From Guadua angustifolia (lineage: Eukaryota > Streptophyta > Magnoliopsida > Poales > Poaceae), in NCBI GenBank assembly GCA_036346375.1, contig CM070508.1, positions 11,030,852-11,094,851 of the forward strand: DNA of 64,000 nucleotides. The letters are read 5' to 3'. Numbering within the stretch: the first letter of the stretch is position 1; every line of letters begins with the position of its first letter. Position numbers and translations under genes: made by a program. Shown here piece after piece: positions 56,395-64,000 of the stretch. The notes under the pieces are model-generated. The model made no database searches. It was not told the DNA's origin and saw nothing but the letters and a program-made list of their open reading frames with translations.

Positions 56395-57570
56395 TTCTCC
56401 AGCGAGGAATATAATCTCGCCAGATCTCGGAATCCGGAGGCGGATGGTTTGAAAATACCGGCCAAAGAAAAAAAAACCTTCAAAAAATTATGAATGCTAC
56501 AGTAAAATCGGTGATTTCGACGAGATTTCGCTATTTTTTTCCAAAATTTTGTGCTTTTGTCCCAGATTTTCAAATTTGAGGGCCGGATTTGGATCAATAA
56601 CCTTTAATAATGTCATCTTCCATGAAAATTTGTTGAAAAATGAATTTTGAGACATTTTTAAACATTGCAAAAACACTTTCGGTTTTTTTATAAAATTTAC
56701 AAGATTTATATTGCTATTACAAATTTATAAAACCATCTTAAGAAGTCTAGTATCATAAAAAATTTAAAAATATTTTAACTTCATTTGTTATCATTAAAAA
56801 AAATGAATATAACTAAGACGCTAACATTGTCAGAATTTTATAAATTTTCTTGAGTGTTATCATGATCGAAAATTTTTAGGAGAACTTAATAACTTTCTAA
56901 TAACCCTTATATAAAAGTTTCAAAAATTTTAAACTTGTTTTAATTGCTCAATCAAACCTATGAATGCAGCACAGATAGCACCGTACGTAAGGCTTTTATC
57001 AGGACAGTAGCACTGTCATAATTTTTAAAAATTTCTTAAGCTTTATCATCATCTAAAAATTTATGGGAATATTATTGATGCATCAGGACCATCCACAAAA
57101 AATTTCAAAATTTTATAACATGGTTTGGACATTTTTTCATTTGGTTGAAATTTGTCAGTCAGCCTTTCGTAGCACTTTCCGAATTTTTTAAAGTTTCTCA
57201 AGCTTGATCATCATCTAAAAATTTTATGGGAATATTACGAATATGTTAGGATAATTCACAAAACTTTTTAAAAGTTTCTAACGTGGTTTGCACCATTTTC
57301 CATTCAGTTGAAATTTGTTGATCAGCCTTTTATCAGAACATTAACATTTTTAGAATTTTGAAAAATTCCTCAGGCTTGACTATCATCTGAAATATTTACG
57401 AAAATATTACTGATGTGTCAAGATCACCCACAAAAAATTTCAAATTTTTTTGACATGTTGTAGATCAATTTTCGTTCGGTTAAAAATCATGAGATCTCAG
57501 AAATCTCCGTAAAAAAAAGCAAGATTTTGCCGAAATTTTGAATTTCGGAGGATGACAAGATATGAACCAA
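56395..57570. repeat. AT-rich dispersed repeat, copy 2
   Basis: Same orientation and order of phrases as 25442-26880. Internal units recur near 56860, 57045, 57205 and 57375 with 'atcatcatctaaaaattttatggg' and 'ccacaaaaaatttcaaa'. It begins near 'atctcgccagatctcgg' and ends near 'gacaagatatgaacc'. Confidence 0.6.
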
Positions 57571-58310
57571 AAACGAAATTTAGAACCTTATTCCCCAGTG
57601 CCCTCTTCGTTAATCATCATGGTCATCTCCCTCTTTTTTTTTCGTAATTGCCCATATATCTCCTCTCCTCCTCTGATTAACAGCCTCTTACTTCTTCATG
57701 AATCACAAAACTGAGAATACGACAATTTCGCTTCCTGGTTCGACAGCAAACTCTTCGTCTGGGACGCTGACCGTATATTTGGCAGCTTAAGCACCGTCAA
57801 ATCCCTTTCATCATTTGATGCGACGCGTTCAGAAAAATCACGCATCTCCATATATAGCCTGCCAAGTCAATGAAAAGGCACGTCTTTATTTCCAGCATGC
57901 ATCATCGCCAGCAGTGGCGCTAGCAGAAGAAGATGCATCCATGAGGACTTGTTCCTGGTTCAACCATTTTGACATAAAAATTTCTCATTTCCTTCTCTTC
58001 TTTCCCCCGTTCCTGCTCCTTAGCTAGCATTTATAGACGGCGAGGATCACACTCGTCGCCGATACACATCAAAGCTAGCTGCTAATTTCTCCTAACAGAT
58101 CGGGAAATTGCAAAAATATAATCTTGCAAGGAGAGAGCCCATATGAAATTACCCAAAAAAAAAGGATCTATCGTAGGTGGAATTGGAAACTACATGGAAC
58201 TCACCCAAAAAATAATAATAATAATAATACCGACGCAACGTTGGCGCTACGACTAGTTCCCTCCCAATGGTCGTCCTCGTCTTGCACTCTTTCAACGCTT
58301 GGTGAAGCTG

Positions 58311-58633
58311 CCAAGTAGCATCATCTCATGGAAAATATTAATTAACTGCGCCATCACTACTGCTACTAACGCAAGCAATTGAAAGGATAATAATTCGTCA
58401 CTTGCATGTTGCAAAGCTCCGGCTATTCTGCAGTAATAAGAGACACCTCTACTCTTGCATCTCCCTACGTCTTATCTCGCCAAGTAGCATCATCTCATGG
58501 AAAATATTAATTAACTGCGCCATCACTACTGCTACTAACGCAAGCAATTGAAAGGATAATAATTCGTCACTTGCATGTTGCAAAGCTCCAGCTATTCTGC
58601 AGTAAGAGACACCTCTACTCTTGCATCTCCCTA
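58311..58633. repeat. Tandem duplication, 169-bp spacing
   Basis: 58312-58467 and 58481-58633 are nearly identical (one substitution near 'gctcc(g/a)gct' and a 3-base taa difference), which implies a recent event. Confidence 0.9.
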
Positions 58634-59095
58634 TCTCTGAAAGAATCACACGCGCGCATGCTTGGATGCTTCCTTCGTTGTGTGATCGCTTTGAAGGAGA
58701 GCTAGCCTAGCCAAAGGTCGTTAAGCCTACACTCGTACGTCCAAGTGAACCGGTTTCTAGTCATGATCGACTTGATACATACCTATAGTACAATGCGTTG
58801 CTGTTTTCTTCACGTACACGTCCCCGAAGTTCACACACACACGGCCGGAGACGAAACCGCCGCTCCAAGCATGCATGCCAATCACGTTGCTTTTTACAGA
58901 ATCTCCGTCTGAACTTCACTTGTGTCTTCTTCTACTACTTCGAATCTTCGATAGGTTTGGCATTAAGTACATCGACCTGTCCGGGTTTATTACAGGGTAT
59001 GAAGTCGGGCAAAAAACTGGCCATATATAAGTTGTGGCGCATGAGCCTGAAATATGTTTACGCAAATTCAGATTATAATAATTAAGTTGTCATAA

Positions 59096-59100
<5 letters not shown>

Positions 59101-59141
<41 letters not shown>
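59101..59141. repeat. (TA)n microsatellite
   Basis: About 20 uninterrupted TA units. Confidence 0.95.
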
Positions 59142-59143
<2 letters not shown>

Positions 59144-60339
59144 TTCCTACCCCCAGGTGTATATACTCCCACCTCTAATGTATTGTTTAAATGATGTTGT
59201 TATACTTCCTTATCCTTTTGAGTATACCCTAACATTAATTATAATATACTCCAAAGTGTGTTTCACGAAAAATTTCATCAAAGTCCATCCTTTATAGCAT
59301 AATTTGTTTATATATTCCTTTTACATGTGGAAAAGGGTATGTGTGTGTCACATATCTGCATGCATGCCTAGATTTTACTTTAACTTCTGTTTGAAATTAA
59401 TCAAGTTTGAAGTGGCTTGATTGAATGTATGAAGTTTGGGCAAATTTGTGAAGTCATATATGTCTAAATTTAAACTAGGTCAGACGAGCTAGGATGAATT
59501 TAATCTGCGGTAACTAAATAATCAAAGAAGAGGCCAAGCAACTCGATCATCACCATAGCTCCACTTACCAGCGATCGATCTAGAATAATCGCCTATTATG
59601 ACTTCCACTGTCATTGAAATACAACCCGAGAAGGTAACCTGACTGCAAACTCCAGCTGTAGAACCAGTTAATTTATTCCAAAATTATTGTCCATTTTGAA
59701 ACACAGGGTAGAAATTTAATTAAGCATCTAAATGGTGACAGATAATCCCAAGTTTACATAGCTACTCAATCAGTTCAGAAATATAAGACCTATAATTTGA
59801 AAGATTATGTTCAGAAATATAAGACTTACATGTAGATTTAATGAGGTTTTTTTTCTGCTATATCCCTATTTATTCTCTCAAGTACATACATTTATTCATT
59901 ACCAACACTTATAAACTATTATCTCTTATCTTCTAAGATAATTAAGTTTGGTATCTAAGTCATTTTCATTTATATTTTTCTCCATTTCACTCTAACCTTA
60001 ATCTTTGTACAAAGTCAAAATACATCTTAGTAATTAAGTTACCCAGTCATCACCATGGCTTAATTACTTCGCAAGGTAGGTTTCCTATTCGTTACAAAAC
60101 CATTACACTGATACGCTCTTCTATAGCCTAAATCAACTAATCAAATGAGCACATTGTGGTTAGCCCGTCGATCGGAACAAGTCAGAGAAACGATTCGCGG
60201 CCGTCACTCCCTCCAACCACCCGAAACCGTACCCGCTCCCGCACTGGCCTATCACGAGCCCCACCGCGCCGCCACGTAAGCAGCTGGGCGCACTCCCATT
60301 GGTGGGTATCTCTTCCTTTAGCATCCCGTCGCAGCCGCC

Positions 60340-60400
60340 AGTCAAATGCCCCGGGCTTTGACCAGTCAACGGTCAAATATTCCAACCTCTATATAGAGCT
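60340..60400 (+). promoter_or_regulatory. WRKY promoter: W-box cluster and TATA box
   Basis: Four TTGAC cores lie within 37 bases: GTCAA at 60341, TTGACC at 60358, GTCAA at 60365 and GGTCAA at 60371. TATATAG at 60390-60396 follows. WRKY proteins bind TTGAC(C/T), so auto- or cross-regulation is likely. The start codon is about 95 bases after the TATA box. Confidence 0.7.
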
Positions 60401-60490
60401 CCGACCAGTGGCTTCGTCTTTGAGAGCACCATCGATCCTGCACTCGATCGCCTAGCTCCTCCTTTCTCCCCGCCGGTCTCCTCGCCTCCG

Positions 60491-63346
60491 ATGACCTCCG
60501 CGCCTTGTAGCCTCGGTGCGCTGGCCAACTCGGGACCCGTCGCGCTTTCTTCTTTCGCGGCCAACTCCTTTGCGAACCTGTTGGGCGGCTCTGCGCCTTC
60601 CGGTGGCGCGCCCAGCATGGAGACTGGGGTGTCGAAGTTCAAGACCATGACGCCGTCTTCGCTCCCGCTCTCCCCGCCGCTGGCATCGCCGTCGGCGTGC
60701 TTCAACATGCCCTCCGGCTTCCTCGACTCGCCGATCCTCCTCACCCCCAGTGTAAGCACGGAGTAGCTTCTTGTGTGCGTGCAAGTGTGCAACTTGTTCG
60801 TTATGTCACGCTCTAAGAGAAAAGTAGAGGCTGACATATGTGATGATATTTGTGGCTGGCGCTAATGCGTTTGCCTTTGTTTCTATTTCAGTTATTCCCA
60901 TCGCCAACGACGGGCGCATTCCCCTCGCAGCCGTTCAAGTGGATGGGGACGCCGGAGAACCTGCAGGGAAGCGTCAAGGACGAGCAGCGGCAGTACTCCG
61001 ACTTTACGTTCCAGACGATGGCACCGGTGGTGCCGGCGACGATGACGGGAACCACGACGACGGCGTCGTCCTTCCTGCAGTCACCCATGCTAATGGCTCC
61101 ATTGGTAAGATGAGCATGAGCGCTGCTTCTAGCCTTCTAATGCATGAAAAGCAAAGAAAAAAAACCTTTACAAACTATGACTGACAGGTGGGCCCGGTGT
61201 CCTGCTTGGAATTTAGAGGCCCACTTGCCAGTGAGCGTTTGTCATAATTTTAACGCAAAAAATATTCAGACAAAGGCTATTCAGATCAACAGCGTCCGTG
61301 CACTCTTTGTGAGGAGCTCTATTGTTAGAGAGTAAATTTGATAAAGCTATAGGTTTGTTTACAAACTATAAAAAAATTACAGATTTTAACTTCTATTTCA
61401 TAAAACAAAAATTTTATGAGAATTTGTGTCACAAAACTACAAAGTTTAGAATTGATCATTTCTTATAATGAGTCAGATAGTATAGACCTACATGACAACC
61501 TCACGAGTCTCTGTTTCTCATTTTTACTCGTGTGTGAAGCTACCTTATGGACTTATACTATCTGATCTATTACAATGAACGATCAATTTTAATACCCATA
61601 GTTTTGTAACATAAATTCTCCTAAATACGTATTTTTGTAAAATAAATGATAAAACCTTTGTACAAGAAACTAGTAGTTTTGTGAAATTTATTCACAATTA
61701 GAAGCTACTACTAAGAGCAGGCGACTTGTCCTAGCACTAAGATACCTATGTGCTTTACATGCACGCATAACTACAGATCTCTTTACAAGTTTTTTTAATC
61801 TATTTGGGGATTGCTAATGACCATGGATGCTGACCTTAAAAGGGCAAACAAGAAAAAAAACTGTCATGTTCTCCCTTGCAAATTAAGCGCGATAGTCAAT
61901 GCTCCAACTCTAAACCCAATTAGTCAAAAGTCTCTCGAAACCATTGCACACGTATGAGATGTCTAATACTAGTATTGCACTATTGTAGGGTGAAGACTCG
62001 TACAACGGCGAGCAGCAGCCGCAATGGAGCTACCAAGAGCCAAGCATGGACGCGACTACGAGGCCGGCAGACTTCGCGACGCCATTCGAGGCGACCTCGT
62101 CGAGCATCACGGCGGCGTCAACATTGGCGCAAGACATGCTCGGAAACGGCGGCTACAACTCGATGTCCGGGGCCGGCGCCTTCCGTGAGCAGCAGGGTCG
62201 GCGGGCGTCGGACGACGGCTACAACTGGCGCAAATACGGGCAGAAGCAGATGAAAGGGAGCGAGAACCCGCGCAGCTACTACAAGTGCAGCTTCGCCGGC
62301 TGTCCCACCAAGAAGAAGGTGGAGCGGTCGCCGGACGGCCAGGTGACGGAGATCGTGTACAAGGGCACGCACAATCACCCCAAGCCGCAGAACGCGCGCC
62401 GGGGCTCCGGCTTGGCGTCGTACGCGCTGCAGGGCGCCAACGACGCGGCGGCCGACGCGCTCTCCGGCACGCCCGTGGCGACCCCCGAACACTCGTCGGC
62501 GTCCTTCGGGGACGACGAGATCAATGGCGTGAGCTCGCCGCTGGTCGGGAACGTCGGCGGCATCGAAGAGGTCGACGACGATGAACCCGATTCCAAGAAA
62601 TGGAGGAAAGACGGTGACGGTGAGGGGGTCTCGCTGGCCGGCAACCGGACGGTTCGGGAGCCAAGGGTCGTCGTCCAGACGATGAGCGACATCGACATCC
62701 TCGACGACGGCTACCGGTGGCGCAAGTACGGGCAGAAGGTGGTCAAGGGCAACCCGAACCCAAGGTACGTTTCGTGTCCTTCTCGGGTGTAAATACCATA
62801 TTACCATGGCATGCATGGCTGTGTTCGACACGTATGAGCTTACACGCATGGTCGTCTTCTCGTATTGGCAGGAGCTACTACAAGTGCACGACGGCCGGGT
62901 GCCCGGTGCGGAAGCACGTGGAGCGCGCGTCGCACGACCTGCGCGCGGTGATCACGACCTACGAGAGCAAGCACAACCACGACCTGCCCGCCGCGCGCGG
63001 GAGCGCCGCGCTCTACCGCGCCACGCCGCCGGCGGGCAGTGCCTGCATGATGTCCACGGCGCCGGCCGCGAGCTTCCTACATGGCAGCGGTGGCGGCGGC
63101 TATTCCGGCGGCCTGCGGCCCGACCGGTTTGGCGCAGACCACCACAGCGCGTTCGGCGGCCTCAGCGTGCGGCCCGCGGAAGGCGGTTTCGCCCTGTCCG
63201 TGTCCGGTTTCGAGAACCCGACGGGGACGTCGTACCATTACACGAGCCAGCAGCAGCAGCAGCAGAACGATGGCATGTACTACGCCTCGAGAACCAAGGA
63301 CGAGCCCAGAGACGACACCTTCTTCGAGCAGTCGTTGCTTTTCTGA
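60491..63346 (+). CDS. Group I WRKY transcription factor (OsWRKY24/70-like)
   Basis: Exons: 60491-60751, 60892-61104, 61989-62764, 62872-63346. All introns are GT-AG, giving about 574 residues. The N-terminus has an SP-rich cluster (TPSSLPLSPPLASPSACF, LFPSPTTGAFPSQPF) preceded by VSKFKTM, as in WRKYs phosphorylated by MAP kinases. The first WRKY domain has WRKYGQK at about residue 239 with C-x4-C...HNH. The second has WRKYGQK at about 402, NPNPR split by the conserved intron, then CTTAGCPVRKHVERASHD and HNH. Gln- and Gly-rich tail, ending EQSLLF. Two complete domains define group I. The wording is closest, from memory, to rice WRKY24/70/53 defence regulators. It acts in the nucleus on W-boxes. 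No defects seen. Confidence 0.93.
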
Positions 63347-64000
63347 TGCGAAAACAAGAGGCAGGAAATTAATGGGTAAATTTAGGGTTCTTGTTTAGTC
63401 TTGGAAACTGTCACGTTTGTTCTTTTTTTTTTTTTGGGAGGCCCCGGCCATGCAGATGGCTGCATAAAGGTGGCCTTCTTTTAACATTTAGCACACGAAA
63501 GGAAGTAGCAGAAATTGGCATAGGAAATAAGACAGTGGCCATAGATGTTCAGCAGTTTGACTGTTTTTCTTTCGATGAAAATTTGCTGTATCCATATTTT
63601 AACAGAAACTTAAATCTTTGGTTCATATATCGACGTTGTGCGACAGTCAACATTTGGTCCTTGCACATGCACAAAGCAGCAAACGAATCTTGACAACTGG
63701 CCAGGCGTAAACCGCTCGGATGACCTCATTTTCAGCCTCATCTCCCCACGACACGAGGGTTTCAACTACAGGAAATAATGCCAAACCCAACGCCTATGGA
63801 AGATTGCATGAACTAATCAAGGGGCAACTACATACCTGCGCTTGGGAGAGACTTGAGAGAGGTTCAATAATAATAATTAATATGATAAACCTTGTACAAA
63901 CTGGGGAAGAAACGAAAATTACACCACCACGCACAGTAATCCGGTTTCCTACGTATATAGTGAAGGTGTCCGTAGGGGCCATGGCACTAGGGGACAGGGG
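63347..64000. other. WRKY 3' UTR and downstream sequence
   Basis: It contains a T-run (63425-63437) and AT-rich sequence. No clear AATAAA and no further gene. Confidence 0.4.

Larger units (their letters stand above)
57571..60335. other. Intergenic region upstream of the WRKY gene
   Basis: No gene is recognised. It contains an (AAT)n run at about 58212-58230, the duplication at 58311-58633, a (TA)n tract at 59101-59141, and a Stowaway-like piece starting 'ctcaatcagttcagaaatataag' at about 59764. Confidence 0.5.

Noticed and set aside
60840..61184. Separate small gene across WRKY exon 2
   Set aside because: It overlaps WRKY exon 2 in the wrong frame and reads through its splice sites.
62118..62849. 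243-codon minus-strand frame in the WRKY gene
   Set aside because: It is antisense to the WRKY domain exon; a GC-rich shadow.

Overview
This is plant nuclear DNA, almost certainly from a grass. The evidence is intron-bearing genes with grass-like codon and GC use, a rice-type group I WRKY gene, and dense nests of LTR retrotransposons, LINEs, MITEs and a Helitron. Only one gene looks intact: a two-domain WRKY transcription factor on the + strand near the right end (60491-63346, four exons, about 574 residues). A cluster of W-box elements sits just upstream of its TATA box.

Layout. 1-5798 holds transposon debris: an LTR fragment, a solo LTR with a clean duplication (901-2308), a CACTA-like MITE and a Mutator-like inverted-repeat unit. 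5799-23810 is a decayed Ty1/copia element on the + strand, with a 10.6-kb Ty3/gypsy element (7237-17854, - strand, duplication TAGGT) inserted in its leader. 23811-26880 is unassigned DNA and a long AT-rich dispersed repeat that recurs at 56395-57570.

26990-53795 is the remains of one gene for a DUF2985/PLAC8-type membrane protein (+ strand). Its exons lie up to 20 kb apart. The intron upstream of the coding start holds a LINE and MITEs. The main interruption (31120-51118) is bounded by two LTRs in inverted orientation with the same 5-bp flank, TATAA. Inside it sits a Helitron (33347-50453, - strand) with an exactly reconstructable A/T empty site. The Helitron carries fragments of three unrelated host genes on one strand: SEC23-like, chorismate synthase and organellar DNA polymerase I-like. 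It also has an extra internal Helitron 3' end. The Helitron was itself hit by a second gypsy element (38451-47431) and a solo LTR (47719-49216). Further along, the PLAC8 gene is cut by a 282-bp TRIM (53075-53356, duplication AGAAG) and a MITE (53449-53665).

53796-60335 holds a degenerate LINE with a 16-bp duplication, the second AT-rich repeat, microsatellites and a 169-bp-spaced tandem duplication.

Both gypsy elements are of the Tat/Retand type, with an extra RNase H after the reverse transcriptase. Both carry, between integrase and 3' LTR and on the opposite strand, the same multi-part antisense gene: a 'putative gypsy type transposon' domain, an acidic segment and a coiled coil. All element ORFs are broken. 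Order of events, by inference: PLAC8 gene, then LTR composite, then Helitron, then gypsy-2 and the solo LTR.
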